Positions 1-9,050 of a stretch of DNA of 64,000 bases are shown here, piece after piece. The stretch is taken from NCBI GenBank assembly GCA_022823605.1, contig JAJEHS010000004.1, positions 1 to 64,000 of the forward strand, in the 5' to 3' direction. The first letter of the stretch is position 1. Every line of letters begins with the position of its first letter. The position numbers and the translations under genes were made by a program. The notes under the pieces were generated by a model, which saw only the letters and a program-made list of their open reading frames with translations, searched no databases and had not been told where the DNA came from. This stretch comes from Paracoccaceae bacterium (GTDB lineage: Bacteria > Pseudomonadota > Alphaproteobacteria > Rhodobacterales > Rhodobacteraceae).

Positions 1-233
1 ACGTCGGGGATCGGTAATCCCCTCGAAAACATGGGAATAATTCTGCATCTTTTTAGCCTCAATTTTGTGTTGTCATTTTTGAGACAGTATGGGATTAAAT
101 AACCGAAAGAGGAAATAAAAATTTTAAAAGCGATTACCCTGCCTGCAGCCTTTTTCTCAGGATATTTTTTGTGGTTAGATGGTAATAAGGAGGTGAATGT
201 TTTGATAAACCTGACAAGTAGGGATTGGATGAC
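1..233. other. intergenic stretch at window edge
   Basis: I see no gene here on either strand. It lies downstream of rpmA. No convincing hairpin plus T-run for ending rpmA transcription is visible. Confidence 0.4.
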
Positions 234-488
234 CTAGCCTTGTGTAACTGACACAAAACTTCTTCCCTTATAGCCTTTTGAGAAGGAAACATGACCTTCG
301 GTCGTAGCAAAAATGGTATGGTCCTTGCCGGTACCGGTGCCCTCACCTGCCCAGAATTTATTACCCCGTTGACGAACCAGAATATTTCCAGGAATTACTT
401 TCTCTCCACCAAACTTTTTTACACCCAGCCGTCGACCTGCTGAGTCACGACCGTTGCGTGAAGAACCTCCAGCTTTCTTGTGTGCCAT
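234..488 (-). CDS. rpmA: 50S ribosomal protein L27
   Basis: Small basic protein of the large ribosomal subunit, near the peptidyl transferase centre. The 84-residue length and the N-terminal [15 protein letters not shown] segment followed by RLGVKKFGG are diagnostic of L27. The start is preceded by AAGGAATAAATC, a good ribosome binding site. It follows the L21 gene by 44 bases on the same strand, the usual rplU-rpmA pair. The C-terminal half ([13 protein letters not shown]) also matches the family. Nothing unusual in the protein. Confidence 0.97.
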   Translation of the reverse strand: MAHKKAGGSSRNGRDSAGRRLGVKKFGGEKVIPGNILVRQRGNKFWAGEGTGTGKDHTIFATTEGHVSFSKGYKGRSFVSVTQG

Positions 489-532
489 GATTTATTCCTT
501 AGTTGAATTTAATCTGCTGATAAAGAATAGTG

Positions 533-1003
533 TTAAATATTTTTCTGACAATAGGAATTGGGTAAACCGGGTATTTCAATACTCTTGATCATGAATAATG
601 TCGATTTTTGCCTGTATCCTCTGGTTGTTTTCGAAGAATTTTTCCTGCGTCTTTTCTTGAAACTGATAAGTTTCTTGGTTCTTAATCCAAGGGATTCAAG
701 TACAATTTTGGCATCAGGTATGTACGGATTCCCCATGACCGATTCTGATCCGGAACCCATCATGACAGTATCAACGGTCAACTCTGATCCAACCTCAGGT
801 ACTTCGAGATCAAGGATTTTGCATCGTTCACCGGCCTTAACCGGGAATTGCTTACCATTATAGGAAAAGACCGCAGAAACTTCTGGATTGACTACTGTAT
901 ACAATCCAATACTTTTGTCATCCGTATCATCATTCTCATCAACATTTTCTTCCTCCGAAATGTCGATTGTTTCCTCTTCTTCCAGAGATTCTGAATTGTC
1001 CAT
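533..1003 (-). CDS. rplU: 50S ribosomal protein L21 with acidic N-terminal extension
   Basis: L21 of the large subunit. The core begins around residue 33 (GLYTVV), includes NGKQFPVKAGE near residues 49-59, and ends in the family signature KKRRRKNSSKTTRGYRQ then a hydrophobic beta strand. L21 is normally about 100 residues; this one is 156. The first 32 residues are almost entirely Glu, Asp, Ser, Thr and Asn. No other Met occurs before the core and GAGGGA sits just upstream of this ATG, so the extension is probably translated. The core itself is also divergent: the usual short MYAVIKTGGKQY start is replaced by a longer segment. Paired with rpmA downstream. Confidence 0.9.
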   Translation of the reverse strand: MDNSESLEEEETIDISEEENVDENDDTDDKSIGLYTVVNPEVSAVFSYNGKQFPVKAGERCKILDLEVPEVGSELTVDTVMMGSGSESVMGNPYIPDAKIVLESLGLRTKKLISFKKRRRKNSSKTTRGYRQKSTLFMIKSIEIPGLPNSYCQKNI

Positions 1004-1169
1004 AGATCCCTCAATAAATCCGGGGTAATTTGTACCACCTTGGCCAGTTGACCAAGTAAAAATATTCTTTACACAGCTGTTGGTGCTCGGTGTTGAATAT
1101 TGAACTTATCGGGGCAATTTCAACACTTGATGAAAAAAACTGTTGTTCACCCTGCTTCCAGTTGAATTT

Positions 1170-2438
1170 TTACCAGGTTCTTTCAAATTTATTCCTGAGG
1201 AAGATTGCCAAGGCATTCATCGTTATCAAGAAAGTAAGCAAAACCAGAATTGCTGCCGAAGCTCTGCTTACGAATCCCCTTTCTGGACTGTCGGCCCAAA
1301 TGAATATTTGGGTTGGCAAAGCTGTTGAGGTATCCAATGGAGTACCTGGGGCTGAAGTGATAAAGGCATTCATTCCGATAAGGAGCAATGGTGCCGTTTC
1401 TCCCAATGCCTGTGCCAAACCGATGATGGTTCCGGTCAAAATGCCAGGCATGGCAAGTGGAAGTACATGTCCGAATACAACTTGTTGTCTTGAGGCCCCT
1501 ACTCCAAGTGCCGCTTCCCTTATACTTGGGGGTACCGCCTTGAGGGCAGCCCGGGTGGCAATAATTATCGTGGGCATGGTCATCAAGGCCAAGGTCATGC
1601 CTCCGACCAGGGGTGCCGATCTTGGTAATCCCAGCCACCCGATAAATACTGCAAGTGCCAATAAGCCGAAAACAACCGATGGTACGGCTGCAAGGTTATT
1701 GATATTGACCTCGATAAAATTGCTGAATCTATTCTTTGTGGCAAATTCCTCCAGATAAATTGCTGCTCCTATACCCAGTGGAAATGAAATCAGAAAACAA
1801 ACCAGAAGTGCCCAGAAGGAACCTATCAGGGCACCCCTTAAACCTGCCAACTCAGGAAAACGGCTGTCAGTATTCAAAATCAGCCCCCAGTTTAGGGGTT
1901 TGGAAATCAAGCCTTTCTGATCCAGAGAATCAAACCATAAGATTTCATTATCCTTTAAGCGTCTGAATTCTTCCTCTGTTTGTCGGTCGATCAAGTTTTT
2001 GTTTAATTGATCGTAAGGATCCGAGGTTGGTACTTTCAAGGTAATGCTTTGACCAATTAGACCGGGGTCAGAAATGACACTGTCCCTCAATTCGAATTGG
2101 GCTCCATTGCTCAGTATTTTCGCCAATTGTTTCTGTTCGCTCTTGGACAATTCCCCTTCATGGTGAACAAATATGGAATCCTGCAATACACCCTTGAAAT
2201 TTCCTCTGGGAAGTCTTTCTGGCTTGATTTTGGCCGGATCAATATAGACACTAAACTCTATATGAGTTTGGGTAAGAGCCTTGTAACCGCTGGTTATCAG
2301 GGAAGACATCAGGATAATAAGCATCAGGAAGGCAAAAACAATTGCCAAAACCCCCAATCCCTTGAGAATTATCTGATTACGGTTCCGTCTGGGAAGACTT
2401 CGTTTTACAAGATTGATGGTATCCATTTTAGTTTTCAT
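1170..2438 (-). CDS. pstA: phosphate ABC transporter permease PstA (long form)
   Basis: Inner-membrane permease of the high-affinity phosphate importer. At 422 residues it is the long form seen in alphaproteobacteria: a cytoplasmic N-terminus, one membrane segment near residues 30-50, a periplasmic insert of about 150 residues, then the permease core. The core carries the ATPase-contacting EAA loop, EAALGVGASRQQVVFGHVLP. The start has AGGATGA immediately upstream. It follows pstC on the same strand with 34 bases between. The expected ATPase gene pstB does not follow; the next gene downstream is rplU. It must therefore use a PstB encoded elsewhere. Confidence 0.93.
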   Translation of the reverse strand: MKTKMDTINLVKRSLPRRNRNQIILKGLGVLAIVFAFLMLIILMSSLITSGYKALTQTHIEFSVYIDPAKIKPERLPRGNFKGVLQDSIFVHHEGELSKSEQKQLAKILSNGAQFELRDSVISDPGLIGQSITLKVPTSDPYDQLNKNLIDRQTEEEFRRLKDNEILWFDSLDQKGLISKPLNWGLILNTDSRFPELAGLRGALIGSFWALLVCFLISFPLGIGAAIYLEEFATKNRFSNFIEVNINNLAAVPSVVFGLLALAVFIGWLGLPRSAPLVGGMTLALMTMPTIIIATRAALKAVPPSIREAALGVGASRQQVVFGHVLPLAMPGILTGTIIGLAQALGETAPLLLIGMNAFITSAPGTPLDTSTALPTQIFIWADSPERGFVSRASAAILVLLTFLITMNALAIFLRNKFERTW

Positions 2439-2472
2439 TCATCCTGAGTTCAATTTGGTGCTTGATGAAACA

Positions 2473-3849
2473 TCAATCATAGATTTCCCTGTATTTCTGA
2501 ACTATGCGAAGGGCAAAAATATTGATGATCAGAGTTACGATAAAGAGCATCATTCCAAGTGCGAATGCTGCAAGGGTCTTGGGATTGTCAAATGAAGTGT
2601 CACCAATCAACAGGGTAACGATCTGAACCGTTACTGTCGTTACACTATCCAGGGGATTAAGTGTAAGTTTTGCAATTAAGCCAGCAGCCATGACAACGAT
2701 CATTGTTTCCCCGATTGCCCTGCTGACAGCAAGCAGGATCCCACCTACGATACCAGGTATAGCTGCAGGGAATAAAACCTTCAACATCGTTTCCGAAGGG
2801 GTTGCTCCCAAGGCAAGGGATCCATCCCTGAGGGATTTCGGAACTGCGGATAGGGCATCATCCGCAAAGGAAGAAATGAACGGAATAAGCATTATTCCCA
2901 TGACGCCACCTGCTGCCAAGGCAGTATTCGGAGAAACATCTATTCCGACTGAATCGCCAAACCTTCTGAATGCAGGTGTCACAACCAAAATGGCAAAGAA
3001 CCCATAAACGATGGTTGGTACTCCGGCAAGGATTTCCAGAACGGGCTTGCTTATGGATCTGACTCGATGATTAGCAAATTCATTGAGATAAATCGCTGAC
3101 ATCAATCCGACAGGTACCGAAAGAAGCAACGCAACAGCTGTTATTACCAGTGTTCCTACAAAAACCGGAATCCATCCGAAAGCACCTTCGGCAGCAACCT
3201 GATCTTCCCTCATCGGTATTTGTGGTTCCCAATTCAATCCAAAAAGAAATTCGGTGATTGGAACCAGGCTGAAAAATCTACCGGTTTCTAACATCAGCGA
3301 TGCGATGATACCAAGGGTTGTAAATATTGCCACTACAGAACAGGCTATCATCAACCAGGTGACAATTCTTTCCACATTCTGGCGTGCCCGAAATTCAGAT
3401 CGTACCTTGTATCTTGCGATTAAAATCAAAATGAGTGCCAATACAGATACTGTGAATACAAGTAATTTTGAAAATAGATCTTGTAGAGCTGCCAATTGTT
3501 CACCGGCAGCAAGCTTCCATCCTTCAGGTTGACCAAATATGGTTCCCCCAGCTATGGATCGAATTTCCGCCAGTACAAGATCTGTTTCACCCTTGCTGGA
3601 ACCAGCTAAATATTCATCCAGAACTGATCTCAGGAGATAGAGTTCCAAGAGAGGGTCTTGGAGGACCAACCACAGCAATATCAATATAAGTATTGGAATT
3701 AAAACAAGGAATAATGAAAACAAGCCATGATAAAGAGTGATGGACGCAAGCCTTATTCCACTGTTTCTAATTGAAACCGCTGATCGATGGTTGATTATGC
3801 ATCCGAGAGATGCAAAAATAATTAGCAGAACGAAAGCAAGGGTGGTCAT
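2473..3849 (-). CDS. pstC: phosphate ABC transporter permease PstC (long form)
   Basis: Partner permease of PstA. The protein has 458 residues with about eight hydrophobic segments; the second half is the transport core. The EAA-type loop (SLALGATPSETMLKVLFPAA) precedes PGIVGGILLAVSRAIGET, typical of PstC. The long N-terminal part with extra membrane segments is the variant usual in alphaproteobacteria. It starts 18 bases after pstS and is probably cotranscribed with pstS and pstA. No strong ribosome binding site is visible, so translation may be coupled to pstS. Confidence 0.93.
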   Translation of the reverse strand: MTTLAFVLLIIFASLGCIINHRSAVSIRNSGIRLASITLYHGLFSLFLVLIPILILILLWLVLQDPLLELYLLRSVLDEYLAGSSKGETDLVLAEIRSIAGGTIFGQPEGWKLAAGEQLAALQDLFSKLLVFTVSVLALILILIARYKVRSEFRARQNVERIVTWLMIACSVVAIFTTLGIIASLMLETGRFFSLVPITEFLFGLNWEPQIPMREDQVAAEGAFGWIPVFVGTLVITAVALLLSVPVGLMSAIYLNEFANHRVRSISKPVLEILAGVPTIVYGFFAILVVTPAFRRFGDSVGIDVSPNTALAAGGVMGIMLIPFISSFADDALSAVPKSLRDGSLALGATPSETMLKVLFPAAIPGIVGGILLAVSRAIGETMIVVMAAGLIAKLTLNPLDSVTTVTVQIVTLLIGDTSFDNPKTLAAFALGMMLFIVTLIINIFALRIVQKYREIYD

Positions 3850-3867
3850 TTTTTAGGGCAAACTAGA

Positions 3868-4923
3868 TTATTTAGGATCCATGTTTACAGCATTTATGAC
3901 AGCATTTTGCAAATTTGATCTGGCATCCTCATTCAAGGTTACCAAACCTCGTTCGGCAAGATAGCCATCCGGACCAAGTGCTTCATCAGACATATATTCT
4001 TCGATGAATTCCTGGAAATTGGGAATTACACCGCGATGTGCATTCTTGGTGTAGAAATACAGGGGTCTTGAAATCGGATAGGATTTATCCCCAATGGTAT
4101 CAATATCAGGTAATACACCATTGATAGACACAGCCTTAAGGGTATCAAAATTTTCATAAAGGAATGAATAACCAAAAATACCAAGAGCATTGGGATCTGC
4201 ATTTAATCGCTGTACGATCAGGTTGTCATTCTCACCAGCTTCAACAAATGGGCCATCCTGACGCATTCTGGAGCAGTTTTCGCTGACCCAATCCTTGTCC
4301 TTGTCCAAACCATTTTCAGATACATAAGGTAACTTTTTACAACCGACATGCATGGCCAATTCAACAAAGGCATCCCTTGTACCCGAGGTTGGAGGTGGTC
4401 CATAGGTCAATATTTCGATATCTGGAAGATCCGGGTTTATTTCTGACCATTTGGTATAATAATTTGGTACCATTTCATTACCTTGAGGTACTTTTGCGGC
4501 AAGTGCCAAAAATATTTCCACCAAAGAAAGGTCCCAGTCGGATTCATTGGACCTTGAACCTGCGATGGAAAGACCATCAAAACCAATCAACGCTTCTGAA
4601 ATATCAGTTACCCCATTCTCCTGACAAAGTTCGTATTCTGAAGATTTCATAGCCCGTGAAGCACCAGTTAAATCAGGAAATGACTCTCCAATACCACTAC
4701 AAAAAAGCTTCATTCCACCACCCGTTCCGGTTGATTCCACAATCGGTGAAGGCGATCCTGTCAAATTGGAAAATTCCTCGGCTACAGCCTGGGTATAGGG
4801 AAATACGGTAGATGACCCCACAATGCTAATCTGGTCCCGGGCTGAAACAGAAATCGTGCCACACAGCATAAGTAACAATGCTGGTATCAGAATTCTAAAA
4901 AAACTCATCATAAAAAATCTCAT
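3868..4923 (-). CDS. pstS: periplasmic phosphate-binding protein PstS
   Basis: Solute-binding protein that delivers phosphate to PstC/PstA. The N-terminus is a signal peptide (hydrophobic stretch to about residue 27, cleavage probable after VSA). The mature start, SIVGSSTVFPYTQAVAEEF, and STGTGGGMKLFCSG are the phosphate-site loops of the family. I chose the ATG at 4923, preceded by TTAGGAGAATATTG; a TTG one codon earlier is less likely. First gene of the minus-strand pst operon. I looked for a PHO-box dyad in the upstream 200 bases and did not find a convincing one. Confidence 0.94.
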   Translation of the reverse strand: MRFFMMSFFRILIPALLLMLCGTISVSARDQISIVGSSTVFPYTQAVAEEFSNLTGSPSPIVESTGTGGGMKLFCSGIGESFPDLTGASRAMKSSEYELCQENGVTDISEALIGFDGLSIAGSRSNESDWDLSLVEIFLALAAKVPQGNEMVPNYYTKWSEINPDLPDIEILTYGPPPTSGTRDAFVELAMHVGCKKLPYVSENGLDKDKDWVSENCSRMRQDGPFVEAGENDNLIVQRLNADPNALGIFGYSFLYENFDTLKAVSINGVLPDIDTIGDKSYPISRPLYFYTKNAHRGVIPNFQEFIEEYMSDEALGPDGYLAERGLVTLNEDARSNLQNAVINAVNMDPK

Positions 4924-5142
4924 CAATATTCTCCTAAGAATTGTATAACAACTTGGAATGGGAGATAAAGTTTCTTTATTTCGATTCTGTTGAAGAAATA
5001 TTAAACTTTTATGAAAATCTGAAACTCACAAGCAAAAATCGGTGAAAAATTTTTGCAATCAAATTGCACCCGTCGACACACCGATATAATATTTCCTTGA
5101 GATTACATCCCCTCTGATTATTTATTAATGATAAATATTCGC

Positions 5143-5230
5143 GGAGAGGTGCCGGAGTGGTCGAACGGGGCGGTCTCGAAAATCGTTGTACCTTAGGGTA
5201 CCCAGGGTTCGAATCCCTGTCTCTCCGCCA
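5143..5230 (+). tRNA. tRNA-Ser (anticodon CGA)
   Basis: Class II tRNA of 88 bases with an encoded CCA end. The acceptor GGAGAGG pairs with TCTCTCC before discriminator G and CCA. The anticodon loop is CTCGAAA, giving CGA, which reads the serine codon UCG. A long variable arm (GTACC...GGTAC) and the T arm CAGGG-TTCGAAT-CCCTG are present. It stands at the border between core genes and the accessory region that follows, a position where integrating elements often insert. Confidence 0.95.
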
Positions 5231-5350
5231 TTACCAAAGCCACTTTTTTTATCTGATGATATAGCCTTAATAACCCAGAATTTACGGGATTTATTACAGT
5301 TTGCAATTGACATCTTCGCTATAACAGTCCCTGCAATTTTTCAAGTATGT

Positions 5351-5739
5351 TCAGTAGGACAACAGCTGACCCAACTGTATAAACTCATCTGACTTATGGG
5401 CTTGTTCAATGGAACCGGGACAGTAGAAAACAGAATCCATGCCAAGTGATTGAAAAATACCTGCCTGGGTAAGGCTACCCAATCGGCTCAGTTTTGTCCT
5501 GTTAGGTCTGCAACAAGGTTTCTGGCCATGTTTTCCACCATCACAAACATGTCCAATTGTTGCAAGGATATTAGCTTTGGTAGCAGTTTCATCCTTTGAA
5601 AACTTTAACCTTGATGTTCAGGTCATCCAGATAATCGGCAGTGTATTATTGCTAGGTTCGAGTCTGATGATAAAGTGGGAAAGGCAATAAGTTCAGCCAG
5701 ATTGTTATTGGGATTATATCCTTGGATATACAACGCCAT
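5351..5739 (-). pseudogene. argE: decayed acetylornithine deacetylase (argE), frameshifted and internally deleted
   Basis: Three reading-frame pieces on the minus strand resemble the M20-family deacetylase of arginine biosynthesis. From the ATG at 5737-5739: ...NLAELIAFPTLSSDSNLAII. After a frameshift: YTADYLDDLNIKVKVFK. After a second shift: DETATKANILATIGH, the segment that in intact ArgE precedes the metal-binding core. The sequence then jumps to the C-terminus, AGIFQSLGMDSVFYCPGSIEQAHKSDEF, ending at a TGA at 5351-5353. About two thirds of the roughly 385-residue enzyme, including the metal ligands, is missing. The order of the pieces is correct, so this is one deleted gene. Family assignment is by motif recognition only. 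Confidence 0.75.
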
Positions 5740-5947
5740 TCTTAATTCCTATTTTTTATATGTAATGGGATTTCATATTTTGAAAAAGTAAAGTATCATC
5801 AAAGTAGTGTAGCGTCTCAGCTTGATGGTATTTGCATAAATATAAAAACGACAAATACATCTGGCGACATGAAGGTACCTAAATTGACCTGATAATTATG
5901 TAGGTTCCCACTATTTTCTTTTTGAGTAATATATATTTTAATCACCG

Positions 5948-8467
5948 ATGAATTCCCTTCCCTTTGCAGAAACAGCTGAATTTTATCGATTCGGCGCTGG
6001 GCTACAGCTTGACCCAAAACAACGTTCAGACCTAGGCCAGTTCATGACACCAATTTGTATCGGAAGGTTTATGGCAAGTTTATTCGAAAACCTAACCGGT
6101 GATCTTCGAATTTTAGATCCTGGTGCAGGAGTTGGATCTTTAACAGCTGCTTTTGTTGAACGTCTATGTGAAGCAAAGGTTAAGCCCCGTAGTACATCTC
6201 TTACCTGTTATGAAATTGAACCTTCACTAGCAAGCTATCTGCGAAATACACTTGTTGAGGTATCAAAGTACTTTGATCTGAACCAACTTGAGTTGCAAAC
6301 AACAATTCACGAGAAGGACTTTATTGTGGATAGTCGGATTGGTATGAAACCAGATTTGTTTCAGCCCAAAGCGAGTACAGCGACGTATACTCATGTCATA
6401 ATGAACCCACCATACAAGAAAATCACTTCATCATCAGTACACCGGTCGGCTCTAAGGAATGCCGGTATTGAAACGACCAACCTTTATACCGGTTTTATGT
6501 TCTTAGCCGCCCGTGCGCTTACACAAGGAGGGGAGTTAGTTGCAATTGTTCCCAGGTCATTTTGTAACGGTCCATATTTTAAAGATTTTCGAGAAAAATT
6601 TTTTTCTGAAATGTTGTTGAGACATATACATATCTTCGAGAAACGCAATATTGCCTTCAAAGGAGACGAGGTACTTCAAGAGAACATCATTTTACATGCT
6701 ATAAAGAAAAAAAAACCTTCAGATGTAAAAATTACGACAAGTAGAGGTTGTGAATTCAGAGTAGATGCCATCAAAGGTAAATATTTCACAAAAGAAATGA
6801 CACATCATACTGTTCCTCACACATCAGTTATACGTCCTTTTGATCCAGAAATGTTTGTTCACATCACCTCAAACGATTTAGAACAAATCATCGTTGATTG
6901 CATGGACCACTTTACAGCAAAGTTAGATGATCTTGGTGTCAGCGTTTCAACTGGACCTGTGATTGATTTTCGTCTCAAATCGGAGTTATCAATGAATCTT
7001 GAAGAAGGGACAGTTCCGCTTTTATATGCCCAACATTTCCAAGACAGGAAACTTGAATGGCCCAAAGATACGCGTAAACCAAACGCAATCAGAGTTTCAA
7101 AGAACAGCCGTAAATGGTTATGGAAAAACAAGGGGCACTTTGTCGTAACTCGTAGGTTCACAACTAAAGAAGAACGACGCCGTATTGTTGCTACAGTCTA
7201 CGGTTCCGAACTACCAGGGAGTCTAATTGGTTTTGAAAACCATCTAAATGTGTACCATGTAGAGGGTGTCGGCCTCCCACTAAATTTGGCAAGAGGAATT
7301 GCAATCTTTCTTAACAGCACTTTAGTTGACCGATATTTTCGCCAATTTAATGGACATACTCAGGTAAATGCCACCGATCTCAGGTCCCTCAGATACCCAG
7401 ATAAGGAAGTTCTGATACGTATTGGACAAGAATCTCCTTCAGTTCTTTCCCAAAATGAAATTGATACAATAATTGAAGAGGAACTACGGAATATGACAAA
7501 AGATGTAGATAAGTTTCGAGTAAAGAAAAAGATTGATGAAGCCCTTACAATTCTAAAAGAGCTTAATATGCCAAAGGCACAACAGAATGAACGATCTGCA
7601 CTCACTCTACTTGCTTTATTAGGTATGCATTCCTCTAGTTCATGGAACAATATTGAAAAACCACTCATAGGTATTTCTTCTATAATGGATTCCATACGGC
7701 GACACTTTGGTAAAGAATATGCTCCAAATACAAGAGAGACCATCCGGCGAGAGACGATACACCAGTTTGTTGAGGCGGGTATCGCCCTCTACAACCCTGA
7801 TAATCCCGGTAGACCAACTAACAGCCCAGATACGTGTTACCAAGTTAGTGGTGAAGCCTTTCAGTTGATACAATCCTTCGGAACAGACTTGTGGAAAAAA
7901 AAGCTACAAACCTATAAGAAGAAAAGTCCAGACCTTGCGGCCAAATATGCAAAGTCTAGGGAGATACAAATGATCCCGGTGATGATCACAGATAAAACGG
8001 AGATTACACTCACTCCAGGTGAACACAGTGAACTGATTAAGAATATCATTAGTGAGTTTGCTCCACGATTTGCTCCTGGTTCTGAAGTCATCTATATTGG
8101 TGATACAGATAATAAAAGGAAATACTTCCAGAATGAACGCCTTTCCCAGCTAGGTGTCGTCATTGATAAGCATGGGAAAATGCCTGATGTGGTACTCTAT
8201 TTTAAGGACAAGGAATGGCTTTTTCTGATTGAATCTGTAACTAGTCACGGGCCTGTAGATGCGAAGCGATATGGAGAGTTGTCATCCCTTTTCGAGGATT
8301 CCAATCTTGGACTTGTTTATGTGACTGCTTTTCCTAATCGAAGAGTAATGGGGCGATTTTTGAGTGATATTTCGTGGGAAACCGAAGTTTGGTGTGCCGA
8401 TGCACCTTCTCACTTGATTCACTTTAACGGCGAACGGTTTCTTGGACCATATGATCTAATGGTTTAA
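5948..8467 (+). CDS. fused type II DNA methyltransferase / BsuBI-PstI-family restriction endonuclease
   Basis: A single 839-residue chain with both activities of a restriction-modification system. The N-terminal half is an adenine-N6 methyltransferase: SAM-binding DPGAGVGS at residues 57-64 and catalytic NPPY at 153-156. Residues from about 610 to 710 look like the winged-helix domain of BsuBI/PstI enzymes. The C-terminus is the BsuBI/PstI nuclease, with PD at about 746-747 and LIESVTSHGPVD at about 760-771, the metal-site region. No separate methyltransferase or specificity subunit is nearby. A-rich codon choice unlike the neighbours, and the place behind tRNA-Ser, suggest horizontal transfer. 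The target site is unknown; PstI itself cuts CTGCAG but that cannot be assumed here. Confidence 0.88.
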   Translation: MNSLPFAETAEFYRFGAGLQLDPKQRSDLGQFMTPICIGRFMASLFENLTGDLRILDPGAGVGSLTAAFVERLCEAKVKPRSTSLTCYEIEPSLASYLRNTLVEVSKYFDLNQLELQTTIHEKDFIVDSRIGMKPDLFQPKASTATYTHVIMNPPYKKITSSSVHRSALRNAGIETTNLYTGFMFLAARALTQGGELVAIVPRSFCNGPYFKDFREKFFSEMLLRHIHIFEKRNIAFKGDEVLQENIILHAIKKKKPSDVKITTSRGCEFRVDAIKGKYFTKEMTHHTVPHTSVIRPFDPEMFVHITSNDLEQIIVDCMDHFTAKLDDLGVSVSTGPVIDFRLKSELSMNLEEGTVPLLYAQHFQDRKLEWPKDTRKPNAIRVSKNSRKWLWKNKGHFVVTRRFTTKEERRRIVATVYGSELPGSLIGFENHLNVYHVEGVGLPLNLARGIAIFLNSTLVDRYFRQFNGHTQVNATDLRSLRYPDKEVLIRIGQESPSVLSQNEIDTIIEEELRNMTKDVDKFRVKKKIDEALTILKELNMPKAQQNERSALTLLALLGMHSSSSWNNIEKPLIGISSIMDSIRRHFGKEYAPNTRETIRRETIHQFVEAGIALYNPDNPGRPTNSPDTCYQVSGEAFQLIQSFGTDLWKKKLQTYKKKSPDLAAKYAKSREIQMIPVMITDKTEITLTPGEHSELIKNIISEFAPRFAPGSEVIYIGDTDNKRKYFQNERLSQLGVVIDKHGKMPDVVLYFKDKEWLFLIESVTSHGPVDAKRYGELSSLFEDSNLGLVYVTAFPNRRVMGRFLSDISWETEVWCADAPSHLIHFNGERFLGPYDLMV

Positions 8468-9050
8468 TCAATACAAATGATTCCATTGGGATTGACACAC
8501 TTGTATATACATTTTTACAAAATGAAAAGGAAGGTCGTCACCTATCTTTTCAAGACTGTTACAACTGCCCCACATGTGGATTGAGATTTTTCTTTGATCC
8601 CACCCCTATATAATCCTTAGGTTCTTATTTTATAACGGACACAACCCGTATTTTCTGACCGTGTCTCCCTACATCCCACAACGTGAAAGGCTCTGATTGC
8701 CTCCATAGTAATCTCCTTTAGTGCTGCCAACGCTACGGAGGCAAGGTCAATGGTAAACATTTTTATCATATTACCCTATACAGCCTCAATTCTTATAAAT
8801 TGCTACAACATTACTGACGCTTGGCAAGGTTCATGCATCTGGTCCATAGGATTTACGCGGTTTAAAGATATGTACTTATTGGAACTCCTCGTTTATTGCG
8901 ATAAAACAAGTTGAGAGGACTACTACTTAGGCTTCAAATCAAAATTTGTGAACTTTTAAGATAAAGTTCTAAACACCGATAAGAAGGGGTTTAATGAAAA
9001 TTTCTTTATTCAAGTATCTAATCCCCATTGTTTTTTGTCCTCTGAAACGT
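8468..9050. other. gene-poor stretch between restriction enzyme and peptidase gene
   Basis: No gene I can support. Two open frames were inspected. On the plus strand, a frame without a usual start codon ends at 8613 and contains CYNCPTCGLRFFF, a zinc-ribbon-like pattern. On the minus strand, 8617-8760 encodes 47 residues starting MFTIDLASVALAALKEI, which I do not recognise. Either could be a scrap of an older gene. No inverted repeat typical of an insertion sequence was seen. Confidence 0.4.

Noticed and set aside
1090-1758. Long open frames opposite pstA, glnE, the synthase and the RND pump
   Set aside because: They mirror the codon structure of the real genes, lack ribosome binding sites and show no family motifs.
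8554-8613. Zinc-ribbon-like peptide CYNCPTCGLRFFF on the plus strand
   Set aside because: The frame has no usual start codon and overlaps the end of the restriction enzyme gene; too short to support a gene.
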